Positions 33,931 to 41,186 of a stretch of 62,769 bases of DNA are shown piece after piece (the first letter of the stretch is position 1; each line of letters begins with the position of its first letter). The stretch spans positions 1 through 62,769 of the forward strand of contig CAMWXE010000023.1 in NCBI GenBank assembly GCA_947178145.1, given 5' to 3'. The position numbers and the translations under genes are program-made. The stretch is from an uncultured Lachnospiraceae bacterium. GTDB lineage: Bacteria; Bacillota; Clostridia; Lachnospirales; Lachnospiraceae. The notes under the pieces are model-generated. The model saw only the letters and a program-made list of their open reading frames with translations. It ran no database searches and was not told where the DNA came from.

Positions 33931-35547
33931 TTAATTGACCTTCGGATACAGATCGTGGTCATAGTTGTGTGTCCCTCTGTGGCTTGTCGAATACTCCATC
34001 AGCTGCGCTTCTGTCCACATAAAAATCTCTGGGTGGTCATGCCGCGGTGTCGTATCAAAATGATACCATCCATCCCCCACGTCTACCAGATTCCAATAAT
34101 GACTCGACCTTGTCGGTATCCTGGCGATATCCATATTGGTGATTCCGGCGCGTGTCAGCAATGCTTTTGCCGTGGAAGCATAGACATAACAATCCCCTTT
34201 CCGGTCTGCCAACCCTTCATGCGCGGCGTTCATCCAGTTTCCCTTCTCGGAATGCTCAGTATAGGCAATGTGCGTTTTTATATAAACATAGATTGCTTTT
34301 GCCTTTTCCCTTTGCGTCATATCTTCTGTGATAATATCAGCCAATACCTTATCCGCCAAAGCATATACATCTGCCTCCGTATAATTCGTCTCCTCCACTA
34401 TCACACTGGCTGATACACTTGTCTCGTTTCCCGCCAAATCTCTCGCTGTATATGTAATTGGATATACACCTGCTTTGTCCACGTTGACTGCGTGATTGTC
34501 GACCAGAAGCTGCAGTCCCTCCATGCAGTTATCGGATACACTGACATTTTCCTTATACAATACACTGCTGCCCCGAAACACCTCCAAATCCGTGACACCT
34601 TCTATGACTGGCGCTTCTGTATCTGCCCGCAGAGTCAATTTTGCAGAGGTAATCATTTCATTGCCGCCTTCGTCGGTAACCCTAATCGTAACTGTCTGTT
34701 CCCCTTCACGCGTAATATCCGGCTCCCGCACAAATTCAGAAGTCACTTGTGTCACATCCTGCACCGAAACAATAAAATCCTCCGCCTTTCTGGGAACCAG
34801 CATATATCCTGACAAGTTTTTCACTTTGACTTTCGGTGGAATTGTGTCGACAATGTGCAGTGTCGTCTGATAAATCTCCCCGTCAACCCTCGAATAAACA
34901 ATCTTGTCCGCCGGCTGTGCATAATTGTAGCCCTGCACATAAGAGATCAATTCTGCCTCCTTCGCTTCCAACACAAAATCTGCCAGCTCGGGCGGTTTGC
35001 TTCCCGCCTCCACTGTCAGCTCATACACGACCTTTGATATGTAAAGCTCGGAATCGATGATGGTCTCATTTCCTCCCAAATCCGTCAATACAACTGCCAC
35101 CGGCTGTATTCCAGGCTGCGTAAAATCCGGATCTGCCCTGTATGACACACACACTTGGGTGGCATCTGTTATATTTTTAACAAACGAGGATGGCTCGCAC
35201 TGCTGTCCAAGCTCCAGCTCTACCCTGGCGGCTTCTCCTACTGGCGCTATGGAATCCCTTATGTACAAAGTACTCCTGTATGAAAATCCTCCTGTCTGCA
35301 GCACGATATGATACATGCCTGGCTGTTCTGTATCTATCACATCACTGTTCCCGGCAAAACAGGCGTCCACATCTGTATTCTTAAAAAAATCCTGCGGCGT
35401 GATATCGACCCCGGCTTCCACATAACACTCCTGGTAAACTCTGTTGCGGTCGCAGATGCCATATACCAAAACCCCTATCGTGATTCCCAATAACAACATG
35501 CCTTGTATGAAGTTTGTTTTGTTACTTCGTATTGCTGTTCTCAACAC
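33931..35547 (-). CDS. Surface protein with Ig-like repeats and transglutaminase-like domain
   Basis: A membrane-anchored protein of about 538 residues with a TM near residues 15-33. It then has four or five Ig/HYR-like beta domains, several ending in LTDLGGNET, VTDEGGNEM or ARDLAGNET, and a C-terminal transglutaminase/cysteine-protease-like domain (about 395-535). The triad is visible as Cys in KGDCYVYAS, His in SSHYWNLV and Asp in GWYHFDTTP. First gene of the dlt-like operon. GTG 35547 is preferred because GGAG lies six bases ahead; a TTG four codons earlier is the alternative. Probably acts at the cell wall; substrate unknown. Confidence 0.82.
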   Translation of the reverse strand: MLRTAIRSNKTNFIQGMLLLGITIGVLVYGICDRNRVYQECYVEAGVDITPQDFFKNTDVDACFAGNSDVIDTEQPGMYHIVLQTGGFSYRSTLYIRDSIAPVGEAARVELELGQQCEPSSFVKNITDATQVCVSYRADPDFTQPGIQPVAVVLTDLGGNETIIDSELYISKVVYELTVEAGSKPPELADFVLEAKEAELISYVQGYNYAQPADKIVYSRVDGEIYQTTLHIVDTIPPKVKVKNLSGYMLVPRKAEDFIVSVQDVTQVTSEFVREPDITREGEQTVTIRVTDEGGNEMITSAKLTLRADTEAPVIEGVTDLEVFRGSSVLYKENVSVSDNCMEGLQLLVDNHAVNVDKAGVYPITYTARDLAGNETSVSASVIVEETNYTEADVYALADKVLADIITEDMTQREKAKAIYVYIKTHIAYTEHSEKGNWMNAAHEGLADRKGDCYVYASTAKALLTRAGITNMDIARIPTRSSHYWNLVDVGDGWYHFDTTPRHDHPEIFMWTEAQLMEYSTSHRGTHNYDHDLYPKVN

Positions 35548-35629
35548 CGTTTGCTCCAAACATCATTTCTTTTTCAACATTTCTTTTTTTGCAAATTTCT
35601 ATCATACGATATCTAAATTTTACAGTATT

Positions 35630-35658
35630 ATTATAAACACCTTGCTATTCCATGTCAA
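35630..35658 (-). promoter_or_regulatory. Perfect consensus promoter of the dlt-like operon
   Basis: On the minus strand TTGACA (35658-35653) and TATAAT (35635-35630) match the sigma-A consensus at all twelve positions with a 17-bp spacer. The transcript would start near 35623, about 75 bases before the first start codon. Such a promoter is expected to be strong unless repressed. Confidence 0.93.
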
Positions 35659-35718
35659 CTTTATTACATGAAATCGATCAGCACCTTAGCACAATTTTGC
35701 TGCCTGGAGGCGTAAACT

Positions 35719-36684
35719 TTATTGCCGCACTATGTACCCAAGCTCTTTCACCAATGCCATATCCGTCGCAACTGTAATGCCTGCTGTCGTAAGCATATCG
35801 CCCGATATCGCGGCATTGGCCCCGCTCCGAAAGCACTTCTCCCCTTTGTCTCCCACAAGCCCCCGGCCGCCGGCAAGCCGGATGTCCCCATCCGGGATAA
35901 TAAAACGGAATATCGCGACAATGCGGCATAGCTCGTCATTCGTGAGGAATCTGTTGTCCTCGTAAGGAGTGCCTTTGATGGGATTGAGGAGATTGACCGG
36001 AATTGACTTTACTCCCAACTCCCTTATGGCCAGCGCCATATCAATGCGGTCCTCCATCGTCTCCCCCAGCCCCATGATGCCGCCGGAACATACACTCAGT
36101 CCCGCTCTTTGTGCCGCTTTCAGCGTTTCAATTTTCTCGTCATATGTATGCGTTGTACAGATTTGCGGAAAATAATTTCTGGAAGATTCAAGATTACAAT
36201 GAACTCTTGACGCACCGGCTTCCTTAATTTTCTGAAACTGTTCTTCCCCCAGAAGTCCAAACGATACGCAGACCGCAATATCCACCTGTCTGCGGATTTC
36301 GCGGATACTCTCGCAGACCTGATCCACCTCTGCATCACTCAGATGCCTGCCCGATGTGACGATGGAATAACGAAGCACGCCCTGTTCCTTGTTGTGTTTT
36401 GCACCTTTCACCAACTCCTCTGTGGACAGCAGCGGATATGTATCATGGCAGTCCGTGTGATAGTGCGCACTCTGGGCACAGTACTTGCAATCCTCTGAGC
36501 ACCGCCCGCATTTGCCGTTGACAATCGTGCACATGTCAAACCGGTTTCCGCACATCTTTTCCCTGACCTCGTTGGCAGCTGCCAACAGCTCCTCCAGTGG
36601 TTCTCCCGCAAGTGCGAGCGCCTCGTCTCTTGTTATGTCTGCACCTGCGTATATTTTTTGCTTTAATTCTTCACTAAAACTCAT
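35719..36684 (-). CDS. bioB: Biotin synthase
   Basis: A 321-residue radical SAM enzyme that inserts sulfur into dethiobiotin. The 4Fe-4S motif is CSEDCKYCAQSAHY (about 63-76). The auxiliary-cluster ligands of the family are present as Cys in RYSIVTSGRHL-adjacent and SVCSGGIMGLGE segments and as Arg in the DIRLAGGRG stretch. MTRAIRSGANA-like residues appear as FRSGANAAISGDML. Start 36684 (MSFSEEL) has GGAGGAG seven bases upstream. It stands alone under a BirA-type operator; no other biotin gene is in the window. Confidence 0.95.
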   Translation of the reverse strand: MSFSEELKQKIYAGADITRDEALALAGEPLEELLAAANEVREKMCGNRFDMCTIVNGKCGRCSEDCKYCAQSAHYHTDCHDTYPLLSTEELVKGAKHNKEQGVLRYSIVTSGRHLSDAEVDQVCESIREIRRQVDIAVCVSFGLLGEEQFQKIKEAGASRVHCNLESSRNYFPQICTTHTYDEKIETLKAAQRAGLSVCSGGIMGLGETMEDRIDMALAIRELGVKSIPVNLLNPIKGTPYEDNRFLTNDELCRIVAIFRFIIPDGDIRLAGGRGLVGDKGEKCFRSGANAAISGDMLTTAGITVATDMALVKELGYIVRQ

Positions 36685-36699
36685 TTTCATCTCCTCCAA

Positions 36700-36729
36700 T
36701 GTTAACTATATTCACACAATAGGTTAACA
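36700..36729. promoter_or_regulatory. BirA-type biotin operator
   Basis: TGTTAAC (36700-36706) and GTTAACA (36723-36729) form a perfect inverted repeat with a 16-bp spacer, the form of the Firmicute biotin repressor site. It lies 16 bp ahead of the bioB start. A minus-strand promoter TTAGTG-17-TATAGT overlaps it, so repression by biotin-loaded BirA is expected. Confidence 0.88.
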
Positions 36730-36780
36730 CTAATAGGACAAAAAATCAATACAAAGGCGCATATCATTGTTCCGCTTATA

Positions 36781-37767
36781 CTATTTATTGCTTGAGCAGG
36801 CGTCTGCCTTAGCTGCTGCATTTCGAATAATCTGCCTATACGCATCATATTCTGCTACAGTTGTATCCATAAATGCACACGCTTCTTCCTTTGACATATT
36901 CAATTTGTTTATTGCATTTTCAATTACCTCAACGGTCATCCTGGCCGTTGTTTCATTGGTCGCCTCATCCCATGTTCTTTTCACTGCTTCATTTACTGCT
37001 TCATTTACTGCTGCATTTACTGCTTCATCAATTTCTGGCTGCATGAGTTCTACTAATGCACTGTACATATCCTTCTCCTCCTTCTTCAAAGCCTCAAATA
37101 ATTCTTTGTTTGCTTTTGATACAATCTGCAGTACTGCATCGGCATAGTCCGCTTCGGGCTGGTTCATCAGTTCCTTTGACTCCTTGATCAGAGTCTGCGC
37201 CTGCTCTCTGTCCATATTGTCGGTCAGTGCTTTCAACCATATATGGTTCTTATCATCAAGCTCCTTTGCCACAATGACCTGCGTCCTGAAAAAACCAGCA
37301 TTTTCGATATAATATACCCCTTTGTACGCTGCGCTGACTCTGCACCCGTGCTGTTCAAACCACTGAAACAGCTTGTGTGGCTTTCCCCTGCGTATCATTG
37401 TGATTGTAATATCATCTGAATCACAGGCGGTACTCCCCTCGCCAATTTTGTAGAGGCCTGCATATGCATAGACTTTAAAATATGCATTGATGCCTTCTTT
37501 GTCATACGGCGACTTGTACTCAATAATATTGTGATGCTGGAAGATTCTGCCGATCTCATTCTCTATAATCGTATCGCCATCTTTTTTAATGACCAGCAGG
37601 TCAATCTGTAATGCCTTTATATTCAAAAGATATTCTGGAATATAGTCCAGAATCTGGCTATACTCCCTAAACTCAAGCTTCATCGCAGGAGTAACTGCCA
37701 TGTGCCACTGTGTTCTCCTGCTATTCAGATCGTGATTATCTGCCGTTGTGCCGTTCTCTTTTGCCAT
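36781..37767 (-). CDS. PD-(D/E)XK nuclease-like protein
   Basis: A 328-residue protein of a type common and multicopy in Lachnospiraceae. The core shows QIDLLVIKKDG with the acidic residue and, after a spacer, HHNIIEYKSPYD with the E-x-K pair, as in Rpn/transposase-associated PD-(D/E)XK proteins. A helical C terminus contains short repeats (AVNEAVNEAVKRT) and Ala-rich helices. AAAGGAG precedes the start. Whether it is active in DNA recombination is unknown; it has no transposon ends that I can see. Confidence 0.6.
   Translation of the reverse strand: MAKENGTTADNHDLNSRRTQWHMAVTPAMKLEFREYSQILDYIPEYLLNIKALQIDLLVIKKDGDTIIENEIGRIFQHHNIIEYKSPYDKEGINAYFKVYAYAGLYKIGEGSTACDSDDITITMIRRGKPHKLFQWFEQHGCRVSAAYKGVYYIENAGFFRTQVIVAKELDDKNHIWLKALTDNMDREQAQTLIKESKELMNQPEADYADAVLQIVSKANKELFEALKKEEKDMYSALVELMQPEIDEAVNAAVNEAVNEAVKRTWDEATNETTARMTVEVIENAINKLNMSKEEACAFMDTTVAEYDAYRQIIRNAAAKADACSSNK
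36983..37030 (-). repeat. 12-bp tandem repeat, four units
   Basis: The unit ACTGCTTCATTT is repeated at 36983, 36995, 37007 and 37019 with one or two changes. It encodes the helical NEAV repeats of the nuclease-like protein; unit loss or gain would keep the frame. Confidence 0.8.
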
Positions 37768-37908
37768 TCATTCTTCTCCTTTAGTATATCAAGTATAATC
37801 TGTTTTTACAATAGCGTATTTGCAAACATTTGTTCATATCTCACTCTATCATAATGACTGGTTCCTGTCAACCCTTTTTTAGAAAATATGTTCTCTTTTC
37901 CATATCAT

Positions 37909-37971
37909 GTTACTGTTCACGCCTCATCTGATTCTGGAATAATTTTGTATATTGAAGGCGTAAACAGCAAC
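37909..37971 (-). repeat. Imperfect inverted repeat in the intergenic region
   Basis: A 16-bp arm (37909-37924) pairs with 37956-37971 with two mismatches that are both G-U pairs in minus-strand RNA, over a 31-base loop. No T run follows, so it is not a classical terminator. The first arm and two flanking bases recur at 28104-28117, and AGGCGTAAAC of the second arm recurs at 35708-35717. The remainder of 37768-38000 shows no gene. Confidence 0.55.
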
Positions 37972-38000
37972 AATTTTTGCTCACAAATTGATTAAAGGAA

Positions 38001-38040
38001 AAAGCAGCTTTCCAGGAATGCTCTCCTGCAAAACTGCTTT
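38001..38040 (-). terminator. Terminator of the glycan cluster/dehydrogenase remnant
   Basis: AAAGCAG (38001-38007) pairs with CTGCTTT (38034-38040), with further pairing inside the stem (TTTCCAGGA with TCCTGCAAA). In the minus strand the hairpin is followed by a short T run. It lies 15 bp after the dehydrogenase remnant's stop and would end the long leftward transcript. Confidence 0.75.
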
Positions 38041-38055
38041 ATCCAAATTTTCTTT

Positions 38056-38823
38056 TTATTCTATGAATTTAAGAATAACGATAACCTTACCCGACTCCTC
38101 CGATTTATCGCGCATCAAAATAAGCCCGTCCGAAAGCCTTTCAAGCGGAAAACAGTGCGTAATCAGCTCCTCTGGACGGATTCTATGGTTTTGAAGCCGA
38201 TTCATCGCATAATGCCAGTCGTCTTCCATATTGTGCGTGAATGAAGAATTCCATGTTCCCAGCACCGTCAACTGGTTGCGCAGAATCTTCCAATACACTG
38301 CTTTCTGAAATACCATGTCCGAAGCCGGATTCCCGACAAACATTACTTTTCCTGACGGAGCTGTCAGGTCGACCGCCAGCGATACTGTCTCATTTCTTCC
38401 CACGCATTCAAAGAACATATCCGCACCTCTGTTATCCGTATGCTCCAGGATCCATTTAGAAACATCTTCCGTCCTGCTGTCGCAGTAACAGTCCTTCTCC
38501 AACCCAAGTTTTGCGGCCGTCTGCCGCTGAAAGTCTTTGTTCCCCACCGCAAGGATATTTCGCACGCCCGCATCTCTCAAAAACATCAAAATAAGCATTC
38601 CAATCGTGCCAAGACCGCATACAACGCATATGCCGTCCTTATCGGGCTGTGCCCTTCTCATGGCGTGTACGGCGACCGACATGGGTTCCATCATTGCCGC
38701 TTCCGCAAATGATACACTCTCTGGCAGTTCTATGAGATTCCATTCCGGCACTGCCACATACTCTGCAAAACCGCCGTCCTGTCTGGAGCCTAATGAACTA
38801 TAGGAAAATAAGTGATACAGATT
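38056..38823 (-). pseudogene. 5'-truncated zinc-type alcohol/sorbitol dehydrogenase
   Basis: The frame encodes the C-terminal two thirds of a medium-chain dehydrogenase: DGGFAEYVAVPEWNLI, AAMMEPMSVAVHAMRRA, the cofactor loop GLGTIGMLI and the C-terminal catalytic-domain return. Homology-like sequence reaches up to NLYHLF at 38823, then becomes unrelated and hits an in-frame TAG at 38865-38863. The N-terminal GroES domain with the catalytic and structural zinc ligands (about 100 residues) is missing, and only 200 bp separate it from the next gene. A GTG at 38757 could start a 233-residue product without active site, but no ribosome site supports it. A deletion scar is the best reading. Confidence 0.78.
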
Positions 38824-38959
38824 GCGCAGAAAGGCAACTATGTACCAGATAATGCCTATTTTCTATTGCCTTCCGGTATGCAGATAATCTGAAGGATATA
38901 CTATTGTCTACCTTGCTTCCTCCATCCATGCAGGGAATTTCAGAACCTTTCCTTACAAA

Positions 38960-39892
38960 TCATGACAAAGCCCCTGTAAAATATCTCCCTATATTAGCGA
39001 TGAAACGTAGAACATCCGCCTTCATGGCATCCGGAAATGCCGTAAGCACAGGCGCTGTCTCAAAGCTTAGAACACCATTGAAACGAATTTTTTTTAGTCC
39101 CTTTATAAAACCTTCCCAATCTGTAGAGGATGTGTTTTCGCGGCTTCTCGCGAAGGTAAACGGAATTTGGTGCAAATCGCCAATTCCGTCATTATCATGG
39201 ATATGGAGAACCTTAAGTCTGCTGCTAAGCACGGTAATAAATTTCTCGAAATCAATTCCTACAAGGTTTGCGTGTCCCGTATCAAAACAGAATCCCAAAA
39301 CCTCAGCACCGTATTTTTGGTTTACAGCATCTATTCTTGTTACCGCCTTTTTAGCGTCGCAGCATGGGCCTTCCACGATATGGTTTCCCAATCCCGTGTA
39401 TAGGTTTTCAATGCATATCGTAATACCAAGCTCCTTTGCCAATGGTGCAAGAAACTCTATAAACGCCAACGTCTGCTGCCACTCCGCTTCTTCAGAACCT
39501 AGGTAATGGGCAAGTTTAAAGCCATGAATGACGATATACTGGCAGTCCATGAACGCACATATCTTCATACTTTTTAACGCAACAATGTTTTTCAGATAAC
39601 TGTTCAGTTCGTCACTGCCATTCGGCACATAATTAGGATATGGCATATGCATCTGGTTTATCGTAATGCCTGTGGCTTTTGCTGCTTCTTTATGTGGAGT
39701 AAAAAATGTTTCAAGCTCTGTCTCCGACTTCTCGAAAAAGTCATTTGTTTCAAAATTATACAAGGATGAATTTAAAAGATATGCGTTCAGGCTGAAATCA
39801 CAACAGGTAAAGCCTGTTCGTCGCAACAGTTTAAATCCTTCCAAAGGGTTTTTATCGTTTATTACGTTTTTGGTCTGTACGCCGATGTCCAT
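38960..39892 (-). CDS. Sugar-phosphate isomerase/epimerase-like TIM barrel
   Basis: A 310-residue xylose-isomerase-like TIM barrel. Likely metal ligands are visible as Glu in ICIENLY, Asp/His in CFDTGHANL, His in LHIHDNDG and Glu in LSFETAP. Last intact gene of the glycan cluster, 16 bp after its paralogue at 39909-41135. It lacks the Rossmann-like module found on most neighbours. It could interconvert a sugar or polyol precursor; the substrate is not predictable. Confidence 0.8.
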   Translation of the reverse strand: MDIGVQTKNVINDKNPLEGFKLLRRTGFTCCDFSLNAYLLNSSLYNFETNDFFEKSETELETFFTPHKEAAKATGITINQMHMPYPNYVPNGSDELNSYLKNIVALKSMKICAFMDCQYIVIHGFKLAHYLGSEEAEWQQTLAFIEFLAPLAKELGITICIENLYTGLGNHIVEGPCCDAKKAVTRIDAVNQKYGAEVLGFCFDTGHANLVGIDFEKFITVLSSRLKVLHIHDNDGIGDLHQIPFTFARSRENTSSTDWEGFIKGLKKIRFNGVLSFETAPVLTAFPDAMKADVLRFIANIGRYFTGALS

Positions 39893-39908
39893 CTGATTCC
39901 TCCATACC

Positions 39909-41135
39909 TTACTTCATGTCCAGCCTGTCAAAATAAAACGACGGCATATATTCGTCATTAAAATACCCGATATTTTCGATTTCCATTTCCCGAAGCTGCG
40001 TTTCAATCTCGCGGTAATAAATGTTACAGATAACCACACAGCAGTCCTTGGGTAGCTGCCTTAAAACCTCTGGATTTTTTACCTCCAGTCCTTCAAACAT
40101 GGTTCCCCAAGTTTTGGGATTATTGTCACAGGTAAACAGCGGCGGATATTTTTCGCCGTAGCATTTCATGTAATTGCGGCACATATTGCCCGCGCCAAAC
40201 AGAACAAACTGCTTGTATTTTTTTAAGTTGTTTTCTATTTCAATCTGCCACTTAAAATATTCCGCCGTTCTCTTAACAAGCGGATAAAGCACAGGTCTTA
40301 AAAGCGGTGAAAAGGAAGCATATGTACCTGAAAAATCAACTGCTAGTTCTCCATCAAAACTGATGTCACGAAGTCCTCTTATGGCACTAAGCCAGTCTGT
40401 TTCAGAACCAACACAGGTAAACGGAAGCATTGATACATCCCTGCATCCGTCATTATCCCTTAAAATCACTGTCTTTATGCGGGTTCCAAGTGTATTTATA
40501 AAGGTTTGGATACTGTTCCCGCAGATATTACATACACCAATGTCCACGCAGAATCCAAATGCTTCGTAACCAAATTTGTGATTCAGCCTGTCTATCCATT
40601 CCACAGCATCTGATGCCTCCGCACAAAATCCACGTGCCAAATGCCCTCCAATCTCCTTTGTCTGGTTTTTCAGCAGAAGCATTACATGATACTCGTAGGC
40701 TATCTTTGCCATATTCAAAAAATAATTGTGCACTTTCTGCCAATCGTCGCTGACGCTCTCCATAAACTGATTCGGCAGCTCCATAAGCAAAAAGCCGCAC
40801 TTTGCCGTCTCACATAATTCAAGGCACCGTATTATAGATGTCTCCAATATTGGCATGACGGTATACAAATCAGATTTGGGCGGTACTGCGGGAGCTTTCA
40901 AAAATGATATTTGGATATTGCATGCTGCACATTTTTCAATAACCGGAACATAGCGTTCCCTAATTGTTTCAGGAGAATATTTTCTCAAAATTTTTTCTGC
41001 CTTTATGCCTTCTTTTGGTTCTGGAAATTTTACGTATACGGAAAAGAAAATTCTGTCCAGTCCCGCATTATTTAAGTCCAATATTCCCTGTCCCGCTCTG
41101 TCTATATCAATAATGTTCTGACAGCTTATATTCAT
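39909..41135 (-). CDS. Degenerate TIM-barrel epimerase-like protein fused to Rossmann-like module
   Basis: A 408-residue fusion. Residues 1-290 follow the fold of the neighbouring epimerase-like protein and share landmarks such as RDNDG and LPFTCVGSETDW, but the metal-ligand positions have changed: IENLY is LLKNQT, DTGHA is DIGVC, and the final Glu is Asp (AVDFSG). It is therefore probably inactive or altered. Residues about 305-395 are the recurring module, with FVLFGAGNM and FTCDNNPKTWG. Confidence 0.75.
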   Translation of the reverse strand: MNISCQNIIDIDRAGQGILDLNNAGLDRIFFSVYVKFPEPKEGIKAEKILRKYSPETIRERYVPVIEKCAACNIQISFLKAPAVPPKSDLYTVMPILETSIIRCLELCETAKCGFLLMELPNQFMESVSDDWQKVHNYFLNMAKIAYEYHVMLLLKNQTKEIGGHLARGFCAEASDAVEWIDRLNHKFGYEAFGFCVDIGVCNICGNSIQTFINTLGTRIKTVILRDNDGCRDVSMLPFTCVGSETDWLSAIRGLRDISFDGELAVDFSGTYASFSPLLRPVLYPLVKRTAEYFKWQIEIENNLKKYKQFVLFGAGNMCRNYMKCYGEKYPPLFTCDNNPKTWGTMFEGLEVKNPEVLRQLPKDCCVVICNIYYREIETQLREMEIENIGYFNDEYMPSFYFDRLDMK

Positions 41136-41186
41136 ACCTCTGTCCCTTTCCTTCCAATTCCTCCGACACGTTCCTATCCTTTGCTG

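Noticed and set aside
37909..37971. Rho-independent terminator
   Set aside because: The stem is long but no T run follows in either direction; the better terminator for the leftward transcript is at 38001-38040.
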